Origin: Parapedobacter sp037190485
GTDB taxonomy: Bacteria; Bacteroidota; Bacteroidia; Sphingobacteriales; Sphingobacteriaceae
DNA: 64,000 nt
Assembly (NCBI GenBank): GCA_037190485.1
Contig: JBBCJB010000030.1
Span: 1 to 64,000, forward strand
Reading direction: 5' to 3'
The position numbers and the translations under genes were made by a program. Positions 15,743 through 23,432 of the stretch are shown one piece after another. The notes under the pieces were generated by a model. It made no database searches. It saw only the letters and a list, made by a program, of their open reading frames with translations, and was not told where the DNA came from. How positions within the stretch are numbered: the stretch's first letter is position 1; each line of letters starts with the position of its first letter.

Positions 15743-16513
15743 CTACAGTTCGAATACCTTGCCCCGATCGAACTTAATCGAGCAGTCGCTTATGTTTTCG
15801 GCCAATTGGTTGGTAAGCAACGTGGTTTTTCCGATGCTGAAAGCTGACCGATTTTCATGGCTGTGTCCATACAACCAGAAAGCCGCCTCAGAAAACTCAA
15901 CTAGCGCGTCTTGATGGGCTACAAAGACATCGTTAAGTGGGCTACCTTCCCATCTCTCGGTACTGCATTTCATGCTGGGCATATGGTGGGTCACAACCAC
16001 CTGCTTATTCCCTAACGGATTGTCGGACAACGCTTTTCTGATGTAAGCCACGGCATCGGAATGCCACCTGTTGTAAATCTGTCGGTCGATTGAGGCTCCC
16101 TTGTACCTAAAGTAGTGGAAGTCATGCGAACCATTGATGACTTCTCGCTCATTGACAACGCTTACCTCTGACCAGAGCGTAGAGAATATAAACCTGTGGA
16201 AGCCTATCGATTCGGTATAGTTGTTTACGACAATGAGATTCTCGTGAAGCCTTTCTAAAAAGGGGCGATCCAGGATAGCGGTATCCTCACCGCCATAGAA
16301 TTCACTATTCCCCAATAAATAGATCACACGTTCATAATTATCAGAAAGACGGCGAAAAAATGATTTCTCGAAAGGGCGATCGAAATAATTCAGGAAGGTG
16401 ACATCGCCTCCGAGAATCAATATCTCCGCACTTTTATCCAAATAGCCGTTGGCAAAAAATGAGATATTGTCTGGGTTGTTGAAATGGAGGTCTGAACAGT
16501 ACTGTACTTTCAT
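15743..16513 (-). CDS. calcineurin-like metallophosphoesterase with altered GNHE motif
   Basis: 256 residues. Metal-site motifs in order: SDLH (D8, H10), GGDVT (D37), LGNSEFYGG (residues 68-75), VVVTHHMPS (H176/H177) and YGHSHEN (216-219). The second motif is normally GNHE; here the His that acts as general acid is Ser. All metal ligands appear to be kept. Such enzymes hydrolyse phosphomonoesters or phosphodiesters, often of nucleotides. It lies between the membrane protein and the AlaRS-like gene with 9-13 bp gaps, so it belongs to the same transcript. It may act on a phosphorylated pathway intermediate (inference). Confidence 0.85.
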   Translation of the reverse strand: MKVQYCSDLHFNNPDNISFFANGYLDKSAEILILGGDVTFLNYFDRPFEKSFFRRLSDNYERVIYLLGNSEFYGGEDTAILDRPFLERLHENLIVVNNYTESIGFHRFIFSTLWSEVSVVNEREVINGSHDFHYFRYKGASIDRQIYNRWHSDAVAYIRKALSDNPLGNKQVVVTHHMPSMKCSTERWEGSPLNDVFVAHQDALVEFSEAAFWLYGHSHENRSAFSIGKTTLLTNQLAENISDCSIKFDRGKVFEL

Positions 16514-16526
16514 AACGCGCCGATGT

Positions 16527-17183
16527 TTACAATCGCCGCTTCTCGATTTCGGCGATGGTGCTGTCGATCACTTGGCAAAATCTCGATTCGAAATAGAAAT
16601 GATTCTTAACCAAATGGTTCCAATAATCGACGTAGGTCGGGTTCTTGAACATCCGATAAAGTGCGTTGCTTTCCTTCAAAGATGAAAAGTCATATTTTTT
16701 TGCGTGACCGCGTTCAAAGGAGTAAAGATCAATCAGCCGTACCATATAGGAGATCTTTTTCAGATTGATCGGCCTTTCCTCGCCATCTACTATGAACATA
16801 TTGTTCTCCGGAAGGCCCCAAATATCCTTGGTAGTCTCGTCAATTTCGCGTTCCAGCTCCATAAATCCCTCATAGATTTTCTGCCTGCGATTGAATTTGA
16901 GAAGATCCTTGAATTGCGAAAGGCCTACAATAAAGATTACCAGTTGAAGAATCATGACCGTGACCTGGACAGCATTCCCCAAGTTCGAGTTGAACACCCC
17001 GTCTTCCCTATTCTTATTCACCTGGCTTTCGAGCAAGGCGACCTTTTCTCTGAGTGATTCGATATCGGCATGGGTGATATTCTGGGAACCATCTACGGCA
17101 ACTTGACCTGCATGGGTGAGAAAAGGCACTACGCAACACCATACCGCCGCAACCAACAAAACAATCAAATTGTTCTTTTTCAT
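16527..17183 (-). CDS. membrane protein of unknown function in the nucleotide-enzyme block
   Basis: 218 residues. A hydrophobic N terminus (LIVLLVAAVWCCVVPFLTHA) acts as signal peptide or first membrane helix. Residues about 38-60 form a short coiled coil (ADIESLREKVALLESQVNK). A second membrane helix follows (VQVTVMILQLVIFIVGLSQF), then a 120-residue soluble C-terminal region rich in charged and aromatic residues. No family recognised. The ATG overlaps the stop of the methyltransferase gene (ATGA). The layout of two helices plus a cytoplasmic tail resembles small effector membrane proteins of conflict systems, but this is only a topological likeness. Confidence 0.7.
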   Translation of the reverse strand: MKKNNLIVLLVAAVWCCVVPFLTHAGQVAVDGSQNITHADIESLREKVALLESQVNKNREDGVFNSNLGNAVQVTVMILQLVIFIVGLSQFKDLLKFNRRQKIYEGFMELEREIDETTKDIWGLPENNMFIVDGEERPINLKKISYMVRLIDLYSFERGHAKKYDFSSLKESNALYRMFKNPTYVDYWNHLVKNHFYFESRFCQVIDSTIAEIEKRRL

Positions 17184-17992
17184 AATTTTAAAGCTTTCAA
17201 CGAAAAAACCAACGGGAGGGAATCAGCGTATTCGTTCAGGTACCACCAACCATCTTCGCGCTGCGACATGTTCGGCAGTATGTTATAGAACGATTTATGA
17301 TACTCATCAATCGACACTATTTTCAACCCCGCATCCGTCAAGCAATTGAATATTTCTGACATGCTGTGGCCCCACTTGTACTGCTTGTTATTCACCAATG
17401 TTCGCCCATCGCCGGCATAAGAATAGTTATTGAACGTAACGTAAGGAGAAGCCTTGACGAAATACGGATAGCTCATCTGAAGCGCAGCGGTCTTATCCCC
17501 GCTAAAAACACAGGCGAAGGGATGATCGTCTATCAGATGGAACTCCCCGCCTGGAGCCATTAAACTGGCTATATCCTGGGCCCACACCTTAAGGTTGTCG
17601 AGCCAACAAAGCACTCCGTAGGAGGTATAGACGATGTCGAACCGACGTTCAAGCGTCTGATATACTTCGCCTATCCGAAGGCAATGGAATTCACAATCGA
17701 CACTCGCTCTTTCCGCATACTTCCTGGCAACTCGAATTGAATTCTCGGAATAATCTATCCCGGTGACGATGGCATTGAGATTTCTGGCCAAGGATAACGA
17801 ATCTAAGCCAATATGGCACTGCAAGTGGATAATTTTCTTGCCCGTAATATTACCAAGCTGCTTGACCTCGATATCACGCAGCGTGGAAGCCCCATCAAAA
17901 AACGCAGCTGTATCATAGTATGACGAACCCTGATGGATGTCTGCGAGTTCGTTCCAATAACCGATATTATACTGAAGTCTTTCCATAATCAT
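17180..17992 (-). CDS. class I SAM-dependent methyltransferase
   Basis: 270 residues from ATG 17992, placed 1 bp after the stop of the upstream deaminase-like gene; the frame extends further upstream only by overlapping that gene. Motif I KIIHLQCHIGLDSLSLAR (about 53-70), acidic loop VTGIDYSENSIRVAR (77-91) and motif IV FDIVYTSYGVLCWLDNLKVW mark a Rossmann-type methyltransferase of the small-molecule group. PGGEFHLIDDHP follows. The substrate is unknown; given its neighbours, a nucleoside or nucleobase derivative is plausible. The C-terminal third is aromatic-rich (YPYFVKASPYVTFNNYSYAG), possibly a substrate lid. Confidence 0.85.
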   Translation of the reverse strand: MIMERLQYNIGYWNELADIHQGSSYYDTAAFFDGASTLRDIEVKQLGNITGKKIIHLQCHIGLDSLSLARNLNAIVTGIDYSENSIRVARKYAERASVDCEFHCLRIGEVYQTLERRFDIVYTSYGVLCWLDNLKVWAQDIASLMAPGGEFHLIDDHPFACVFSGDKTAALQMSYPYFVKASPYVTFNNYSYAGDGRTLVNNKQYKWGHSMSEIFNCLTDAGLKIVSIDEYHKSFYNILPNMSQREDGWWYLNEYADSLPLVFSLKALKL

Positions 17993-17993
17993 A

Positions 17994-18494
17994 TCACTGT
18001 CGATGCGCACTTTCAGTGGGAATGTCAAAGCTTCCATAGTAGCCGTGGTAAGAATCGGTTCTTTTGCTATTGACCCAAAACGAAACCTGCCCAATAGTCA
18101 TCAGCGGGTAAACCAAGAATGGCTTTGCAGCTACCAATTCGAGCGTCCATTTGTGGATAGCGCCAGTGTGTCCTAGGTTTGCCGAACACTGCACGAATAA
18201 TCCCAATCGTCCGATAGAACTCCTACCAACGAGCGAGACGGCATACACCGAACTTCCAATGGTTTCGAAAGTGGAAGCAAGGTACATCTTCGCTGGTGCT
18301 AAAAGATAACCCTCGCGAGGTATCCTGATTTCTTCGAAAGAAACGGAATCATCGCCTCGTGTCCGCGCCACTTTAAGGGTAGGTCCCAATCGATAATTGT
18401 AGCTGTTCGGATTCAAGCTCGCCGGATCGAACGGCGAAATCCGGATAGTTCCGTTCGACACTTCCTCTTGTATCTTATGCTTCGTCAGTATCAT
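17994..18494 (-). CDS. dCTP deaminase/dUTPase-superfamily protein, copy 1 (catalytic Glu kept)
   Basis: 166 residues. The Dcd pattern is clear: FDPASLNPNSYNYRLG near the N terminus, GRSSIGRLGLFVQCSA (residues 90-105) and GAIHKWTLELV. Aligned without gaps to E. coli Dcd from GRSS to LEF, S92, R96, A105 and E119 fall on S111, R115, A124 and the catalytic E138. H121 and D128 of E. coli are Q and H here. E. coli Dcd is 193 residues, so this is compact. The start overlaps the end of copy 2 by 20 bp in another frame. It could deaminate or hydrolyse a dNTP or a related nucleotide; the exact substrate cannot be read. Confidence 0.82.
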   Translation of the reverse strand: MILTKHKIQEEVSNGTIRISPFDPASLNPNSYNYRLGPTLKVARTRGDDSVSFEEIRIPREGYLLAPAKMYLASTFETIGSSVYAVSLVGRSSIGRLGLFVQCSANLGHTGAIHKWTLELVAAKPFLVYPLMTIGQVSFWVNSKRTDSYHGYYGSFDIPTESAHRQ

Positions 18495-19005
18495 AGTCTC
18501 GGTATATCAGTGAAGGTATAGGTGCTTCCTTTGATTTGTATTTGCCATTGTATAACTCAATCTCTCCTTCAACTGTCCAGAAGCTGACCTGCGCTATCGG
18601 CATCCCCGCGCGGAGCTTGACAGGCAGGGTGGCATATAGCTGGAGCGTGGATCGCAGATGAGCACCTATATCGAACAAATCCGCGGTTACGTGGATGAAA
18701 AGGCCCAATCTCGCAACGCCGGACCGTCCGTGGATCAATGGGACAAAGAAATCACTGCCGATCACTTCTTCCGTGTGGGCGAGAAGGAATTCGCCTGGCT
18801 GCATCATATAGCCTTCTTTCGGAATGTCAAAAGTTTCGAACGCATTCTCTTTTCTGGGGTCGATTACTTCCTCAGTGTACTTCAAAAGCCTGCGTCCTAG
18901 GCTCAGGTCGTACGAGTTGGTCGTGAGTCGCTCCTCATCGAAAGGGTCTATAGCTATTTTTCCCTCGTTGTATCCGTATAAAATCTCAGCTTTGCTTAAA
19001 ATCAT
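18475..19005 (-). CDS. dCTP deaminase/dUTPase-superfamily protein, copy 2 (catalytic Glu to Gln)
   Basis: 176 residues: FDEERLTTNSYDLSLG, then HGRSGVARLGLFIHVTADL (residues 93-110) and STLQLYATLPVKL. The gapless alignment to E. coli Dcd puts Q122 at the position of catalytic E138, while S95, R99 and A108 match S111, R115 and A124, and H121/D128 equivalents are kept. It thus lacks the base needed for deamination but keeps residues copy 1 has lost. Dcd proteins are trimers with active sites between subunits, so a mixed oligomer is possible (inference). It begins inside the end of the LOG gene (ATGA overlap) and overlaps copy 1 by 20 bp, implying translational coupling. Confidence 0.82.
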   Translation of the reverse strand: MILSKAEILYGYNEGKIAIDPFDEERLTTNSYDLSLGRRLLKYTEEVIDPRKENAFETFDIPKEGYMMQPGEFLLAHTEEVIGSDFFVPLIHGRSGVARLGLFIHVTADLFDIGAHLRSTLQLYATLPVKLRAGMPIAQVSFWTVEGEIELYNGKYKSKEAPIPSLIYRDYDTDEA

Positions 19006-19565
19006 GTCAATAGATCTATTTTCTCAATTATGTTGTCAAGCAGCACGTCGATGTCGTGATGGGACAAGATCATATTGGCGCTTTCATCACTTATGAAACC
19101 GTTGGTGTGCATATGGCTGATAAATTGGATGAGGCTGTCATAGAATTGATTTATGTTCAGAAATCCAATTGCCTTTTTATGATAGCCGAGTTGAGAGAGG
19201 GTCACAATCTCGAAGAGCTCGTCTAAGGTACCGAACCCTCCTGGAAGTGCTATCGCAGCGTCACAAAGGGAATAAATCTTGGCTTTCCTTCCTGACATGG
19301 TCTTAGTCACATAGAGTTTCGTCAGCCCTTGGTGCGTAATATTTTGATCCTGGAACAATGAGGTCGTCACGCCGGTGATGTGTCCTCCATGTTCGATAAC
19401 ACCCTGGGCAAGGTCATCCATCAGGCCGATGTTGGTACCGCCGTAGATGACTCGGAAATTTCGCAGGGCAAGCGTCTCGCCCAACAGTCGAGCCTGTTCT
19501 TTAAAAAGATCAGATATGCCATGGTAAGAACCGCAAAACACTGCTATGGAACGAGTTTTTTTCAT
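19002..19565 (-). CDS. LOG-family (TIGR00730) nucleotide phosphoribohydrolase
   Basis: 187 residues, the usual LOG length. Motifs: IAVFCGS at the N terminus, VIYGGTNIGLMDDLAQG (39-55), SGRKAKIY (91-98) and the active-site loop PGGFGTLDELFEIVT (108-122). LOG proteins split nucleoside 5'-monophosphates, including cytokinin nucleotides, into base and ribose 5-phosphate. Relatives such as BlsM in blasticidin biosynthesis cleave CMP (established for those families). It is the first gene of the seven-gene block; 94 bp separate it from cvfB upstream. Confidence 0.9.
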   Translation of the reverse strand: MKKTRSIAVFCGSYHGISDLFKEQARLLGETLALRNFRVIYGGTNIGLMDDLAQGVIEHGGHITGVTTSLFQDQNITHQGLTKLYVTKTMSGRKAKIYSLCDAAIALPGGFGTLDELFEIVTLSQLGYHKKAIGFLNINQFYDSLIQFISHMHTNGFISDESANMILSHHDIDVLLDNIIEKIDLLT

Positions 19566-19604
19566 GAATAAATAACCAGGTTTCTATTAAGCTGGAAAAG
19601 ACTT

Positions 19605-19612
19605 GCAATATA
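19605..19612 (-). promoter_or_regulatory. possible -7 element for the seven-gene block
   Basis: TATATTGC on the minus strand is one or two bases off TAnnTTTG and lies 40 bp upstream of ATG 19565, in AT-rich DNA. No clear TTG at -33. A weak or regulated promoter here would make the block independent of cvfB. Confidence 0.3.
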
Positions 19613-19659
19613 GCTATTTTTAAATACGAACGATGCTATGGAACCAAACAGCTTGACGC

Positions 19660-20505
19660 TCATTTTCCTGTTTGCTCTGCCACGAGCGTGATCTCGTGGT
19701 CGCCGATCCGGATGAGCCGTTCCTTGTACAGCCCACCGATGGCCTTCTTGAACGCGCCCTTGCTGATCTGGAAGCGTGCCTGGATGGCTTCGGGCGAACT
19801 TTTGTCGCCAAGGTGTATCACCCCGCCCACGTCCTTGAGCGTACGCAGGATCATTTCCTTCGCGTCAAGCACGTGCCCGAAGCCCTGTGGGCGCAGGCTG
19901 AGGTCTATCTTGTTCTCCACCCGGATGTTCTTGATCCAGCCTTTGCGCCTTTCGCCGATGGCGATGTCGGCAAACAGCTCGTTGCGGTACAGCAGCCCGA
20001 CGTGGCGGTCATTGATGATCGCGTTGAATCCCAGGTCGGTTTCCTCGATGATCAGCAGCGCGACCTCATCGCCCACCTCGAAATCGAAATCATCCGTCTC
20101 GATGAACCGATGCAGCCGGGACGAGGCCAGCATACGCCGTTCCTCGCGGTCCAGGTAGAGGTACACGACATGCCTTTCGCCCGCACGCATCGGCCTGCGC
20201 TGTTCGCGGACCGGCACGTACACATCCTTGCTGATGCCCAGGTCCAGGAAAGCCCCGTCGGGGCCGCTATCCACGACCGTCAGGTAGGCAAACCCACCCA
20301 CTTCGGCCAACGCGGGCGTGGTCGTGGCGACCAGTTGCCCGGATTTGTCCGCGAACACGAACGCGTTGAGCGTATCGCCCACCCGGGTGTGCGGGGGCAC
20401 ATCCGCCAAGGGCAGCAAGACCTCGCTCTCGCCATCCGAAAGGCTGAGGCCTTCGTTGTTTTCGCCCGCTACCCGAAGGATGTTGTATCGTCCTATAGTT
20501 GCCAT
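19660..20505 (-). CDS. cvfB: CvfB-like S1 RNA-binding protein
   Basis: 281 residues with the CvfB arrangement: tandem S1-like beta-barrels (VGDTLNAFVFADKSGQLVAT, AFLDLGISKDVYVP, GFNAIINDRHVGLLYRNEL) and a C-terminal winged helix (IHLGDKSSPEAIQARFQISK). The family binds RNA and was first described as a virulence-regulation factor in Staphylococcus. It is the first conserved chromosomal gene to the right of the lower-GC island. Confidence 0.88.
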   Translation of the reverse strand: MATIGRYNILRVAGENNEGLSLSDGESEVLLPLADVPPHTRVGDTLNAFVFADKSGQLVATTTPALAEVGGFAYLTVVDSGPDGAFLDLGISKDVYVPVREQRRPMRAGERHVVYLYLDREERRMLASSRLHRFIETDDFDFEVGDEVALLIIEETDLGFNAIINDRHVGLLYRNELFADIAIGERRKGWIKNIRVENKIDLSLRPQGFGHVLDAKEMILRTLKDVGGVIHLGDKSSPEAIQARFQISKGAFKKAIGGLYKERLIRIGDHEITLVAEQTGK

Positions 20506-20582
20506 CTGTTCCGTATGTCTATGTTATGCGCGTATCGTTTCAATCACCGGCAAAGTTAAGGAACAGACATGAACTAACCGTC

Positions 20583-20616
20583 AAAAAAAAGAGGTTGCAC
20601 ATGACCATGTGCAACC
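20583..20616 (-). terminator. terminator of the Gfo/Idh gene
   Basis: GGTTGCACATG / CATGTGCAACC (20593-20603, 20606-20616), an 11-bp perfect stem, followed on the minus strand by eight T. It lies about 140 bp after the stop of the oxidoreductase gene; that stretch also holds short CCTCC/GGAGG hairpins. Confidence 0.85.
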
Positions 20617-20752
20617 CGCTAAACCTAACCGCCTCCCTTGCGGGAGGGCTGCCTCCGTTTGGGATTGGAGGACTTAAAAAACCTAAACCTACTGCCAAGT
20701 TCGGAAAAGATTTCGGAATAACCAAATCTTTGGCGACCTTTTTTTTGATGGC

Positions 20753-21727
20753 TCATCGATGGGCGCCGGCAAAGCGATCCAGCACCTTCATCACCTCCAA
20801 CCCTTCCTGGGGGCTGCACGGATTTGGCCCCTCCCCCCGGAAATACGAAACCACGGCCGCGATCATGGGTTCCTGCACATGGGCGAGCGGCTCGTGCTGG
20901 AAGCGGCTCGTGCCCCGGCCGTTGACAAGTTCGATGGGCCGATTATGGAAGAACGAAAAGGATACCTGCCCCTCCGAACCGATCACCTCGCAGGCATCGA
21001 GGTCTGCCCACGCCTGGAATGCCCAATGTCCGGTGAACAGGACGCCGCTTTCGAACAGGATGTGACCTGACACGGCATCGGCGGCCGCATACTGCCCTGC
21101 CTGATTATGCGAAATGCCCTCGCTGTGGCTGATGTCGCCGAAAAGATGATACAGGATATCGATCTGGTGCGGGGCCAGGTCGTGGAACAGGCCCCCGCCC
21201 GATTGCGCGGGATCCAACCGCCACCGCATCCCGGGCGACCGCAGCAGCTCGTCGGAAAGCGGCCGTTGGTAGAACCGCAGGTTGGCGAGTCGCGGGACGC
21301 CGATTTCCGATTGGATGAGTTCCTTGACCTGCTTGAAGTAAGGCTGTTCCCGGCGGTAATGGGCTACGCTGACGCGGCCGCCAAGCGCCTGTTGCGCCTG
21401 GAGCAGTTCCTCGGCCTGCCACCGGTTCAACGTCATCGGTTTCTCGAGGTATACCGGCTTGCCGGCCTGCATGGCGGCAATGGCGTACGCGGCATGCGAA
21501 TCCGGTGGGGTAGCCACGTAAATGGCGTTCACGTCTGGGTCATCGATGAGCTTTCGCGCGTCGGTGTACCAAACGGGTACGCCGTGCCGCTCGGCATAAC
21601 TCCTGGCCTTGTCGGCGTCGCGCCGCATCACGGCCACCAGACGGGAATGCCCAACGCGTTGAAAGGCCGGCCCGCTCTTGACTTCCGTCACGTCGCCTGC
21701 GCCGATGATGCCCCATTTTATCTCCAT
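20753..21727 (-). CDS. Gfo/Idh/MocA-family NAD(P)-dependent oxidoreductase
   Basis: 324 residues from ATG 21727, with GGAGG immediately upstream. The Rossmann motif is WGIIGAGDVTEVKSGPAFQR and the family signature YLEKPMTLNRWQAEELL contains the catalytic EKP lysine. The C-terminal alpha/beta domain includes GGGLFHDLAPHQIDILYHLF. Such enzymes oxidise or epimerise sugars, inositols or related polyols; the substrate is not evident. It is divergent from the gluconolactonase-like gene, and the two may serve the same sugar route. Confidence 0.88.
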   Translation of the reverse strand: MEIKWGIIGAGDVTEVKSGPAFQRVGHSRLVAVMRRDADKARSYAERHGVPVWYTDARKLIDDPDVNAIYVATPPDSHAAYAIAAMQAGKPVYLEKPMTLNRWQAEELLQAQQALGGRVSVAHYRREQPYFKQVKELIQSEIGVPRLANLRFYQRPLSDELLRSPGMRWRLDPAQSGGGLFHDLAPHQIDILYHLFGDISHSEGISHNQAGQYAAADAVSGHILFESGVLFTGHWAFQAWADLDACEVIGSEGQVSFSFFHNRPIELVNGRGTSRFQHEPLAHVQEPMIAAVVSYFRGEGPNPCSPQEGLEVMKVLDRFAGAHR

Positions 21728-21784
21728 GACCTCCAAATGATATGCAAAAACGCACGAATATAGCCAGAATATTCCTTTTTTGAT

Positions 21785-21792
21785 TAGCTTTG
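21785..21792 (+). promoter_or_regulatory. -7 element abutting the gluconolactonase start
   Basis: TAGCTTTG matches TAnnTTTG and ends only 3 bp before ATG 21796, so the mRNA would be leaderless or almost so. No -33 TTG is evident. Confidence 0.45.
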
Positions 21793-21795
21793 GGT

Positions 21796-22809
21796 ATGAA
21801 ACCGATATTCGCATTGATCATGATGGCCGCGGCATGCCCCGGCAAGCGGCAAGCCGCTCCCCAAGCCACCTACCGAACCACGGGCAGCATCGAACGGCTC
21901 CACCCGGCACTCGACGCCATCATCGACACCAATGCCGCGATCGAGATCATCGCCGAAGGCTTCGACTGGAGCGAAGGGCCGCTGTGGGTGGAAAGCGAAC
22001 AGCTGCTGCTGTTCTCCGACGTGCCGACGAATACGGTCTATCAATGGACGGAAGGAAACGGCGCGGAGGTCTACCTGAAGCCCAGCGGATATACCGCGGC
22101 CGAACCCTCCAAGAGCCGCGAACCGGGCAGCAATGGCCTGCTGCTCGACAACGACGGCAACCTGGTGCTGTGCCAGCACGGCAACCGGCAGGTGGCCCGC
22201 ATGGACGCGCCGCTGCACAGCCCTTCGCCGAGCTACGTCACGTTGGCCGATCGCCACGACGGCAAGCGTTTCAGCAGCCCGAACGATGCGGTGTTCAATA
22301 CCGCCGGTGCGCTGTTTTTCACGGACCCGCCCTACGGGTTGCCCACCCAGCGCGACGACGACCCCACGAAGGAAACGGCGTTCAACGGGGTGTACCGCAT
22401 GGACCCGAATGGCGACATCACCGTGCTGACCGACAAGATCAGCCGACCGAACGGCATCGCGTTCTTCCCCGGCGAACAGAGGCTCCTGGTGGCCAGCTCC
22501 GACCCGGCCGCGGCCGACTGGTATGTCATCGACGCCGATCGGCCGTCGGCCACGCCCACCTTGTTTTACAGCGCCACCAACGAACGAACCGGCGTCAAAG
22601 GGCTTCCCGACGGGCTGAAGATCGACAGCCACGGCACCGTATTTGCCAGTGGCCCCGGCGGGATCTGGATATTCGACCACGCGGGCACGCTCCTGGGCAA
22701 GATCAGGCTGGACGAAGCCGCGTCGAACGTGGCCCTGTCTGCCGACGAACGGATCCTCTACGTCACCAATGACAATGCCATCCTGCGCATAAAACGGGGC
22801 GGACGCTGA
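21796..22809 (+). CDS. SMP-30/gluconolactonase-family lipoprotein
   Basis: 337 residues. A short lipoprotein signal (MKPIFALIMMAAACPG, lipobox AAAC) precedes a six-bladed beta-propeller of the SMP-30/gluconolactonase family: EGFDWSEGPLWVES, PGSNGLLLDNDGNLVLCQHG, RFSSPNDAVFNTAGALFFTD, PNGIAFFPGEQ, GLPDGLKIDSHGTVFASGP. The Glu, Asn and Asp residues that bind the divalent metal in this family are in place. It probably hydrolyses a sugar lactone in the periplasm, consistent with the sugar oxidoreductases nearby. The TTG at 21790 is not needed as a start. Confidence 0.88.
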   Translation: MKPIFALIMMAAACPGKRQAAPQATYRTTGSIERLHPALDAIIDTNAAIEIIAEGFDWSEGPLWVESEQLLLFSDVPTNTVYQWTEGNGAEVYLKPSGYTAAEPSKSREPGSNGLLLDNDGNLVLCQHGNRQVARMDAPLHSPSPSYVTLADRHDGKRFSSPNDAVFNTAGALFFTDPPYGLPTQRDDDPTKETAFNGVYRMDPNGDITVLTDKISRPNGIAFFPGEQRLLVASSDPAAADWYVIDADRPSATPTLFYSATNERTGVKGLPDGLKIDSHGTVFASGPGGIWIFDHAGTLLGKIRLDEAASNVALSADERILYVTNDNAILRIKRGGR

Positions 22810-22853
22810 ACTCCGCCCCGAAAACATCCGAAAACATCCTTTTCGGAATCGCC

Positions 22854-22895
22854 TTGTCGGAAAACCGCTACGCCGTGTCGGAAAACCACTACAAT
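22854..22895. repeat. two tandem 21-bp repeats
   Basis: Two copies of (T/G)TGTCGGAAAACC(G/A)CTAC..., at 22854-22874 and 22875-22895, differ at a few positions. Just before them GAAAACATCC occurs twice in tandem (22820-22839). They follow the gluconolactonase gene and have no obvious role. Confidence 0.5.
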
Positions 22896-22919
22896 ATCTG
22901 ATTATCAAGCAGTTTATGC

Positions 22920-22949
22920 TTGTATAATACGCATACGTTCCTACCTTTG
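22920..22949 (+). promoter_or_regulatory. promoter of the response-regulator cluster
   Basis: TTG (22920-22922), exactly 19-bp spacer, TACCTTTG (22942-22949): a near-perfect Bacteroidota promoter. The leader to ATG 23021 is about 65 nt. Confidence 0.75.
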
Positions 22950-23020
22950 CCATCACTTATGGAAGGGGTCTACCGCACGGATGTGCTCCCCCGCTATTAT
23001 TAAAAACACGAAATAGGTAT

Positions 23021-23419
23021 ATGGATTTGTGTGTATTCATTGTTGACGATGACGTGCTGTTGGGCAAGATACAAAAGGCGTTGCTGGAGTCGGTCTGGCC
23101 ACTGAACGAACCGATCGTATGTTACGACGGACGCAGTGCGCTGGCGCGCATGGACCGGGAAGCGGCGCTTGGCAAGCAGCTTTTGGTGCTGCTCGACATC
23201 AACATGCCCGAAATGTGCGGTTGGGACGTGCTCGACGCGCTGGGCGATAAATCGTACCGCGAACAGGTGTGGGTGGTGCTGAACACCTCTTCGGAAGACC
23301 TGCGCGACGAACTGCGGTCGCGGTCTTATGTCCAGGTCATCGGGTTCAACAAAAAGCCGTTGACAGCGGATGCGTTGCGCCAATTGATGGTGAAGGAACC
23401 GCTGGCGGTGTATTTTTGA
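23021..23419 (+). CDS. single-domain response regulator (REC)
   Basis: 132 residues containing only a receiver domain: acidic pocket VDDD (9-12), phospho-acceptor Asp in LLDINMPEM (about 58), switch Thr/Ser in LNTSSED and conserved Lys in FNKKPLT. No output domain, so it acts by protein contact or as a phosphate relay. It heads a cluster with a small unknown protein and a CBS-domain histidine kinase. Confidence 0.88.
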   Translation: MDLCVFIVDDDVLLGKIQKALLESVWPLNEPIVCYDGRSALARMDREAALGKQLLVLLDINMPEMCGWDVLDALGDKSYREQVWVVLNTSSEDLRDELRSRSYVQVIGFNKKPLTADALRQLMVKEPLAVYF

Positions 23420-23432
23420 GCGAAGGGGCGTC

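Noticed and set aside
18475..19005. Second Dcd-like gene as a pseudogene
   Set aside because: The frame is intact, overlaps its neighbours by start-stop coupling and keeps most family residues; the Glu to Gln change looks specific rather than decay.
21784..22956. 390-codon minus-strand frame opposite the gluconolactonase gene
   Set aside because: A shadow of a clear SMP-30 gene; its start lies in tandem repeats.
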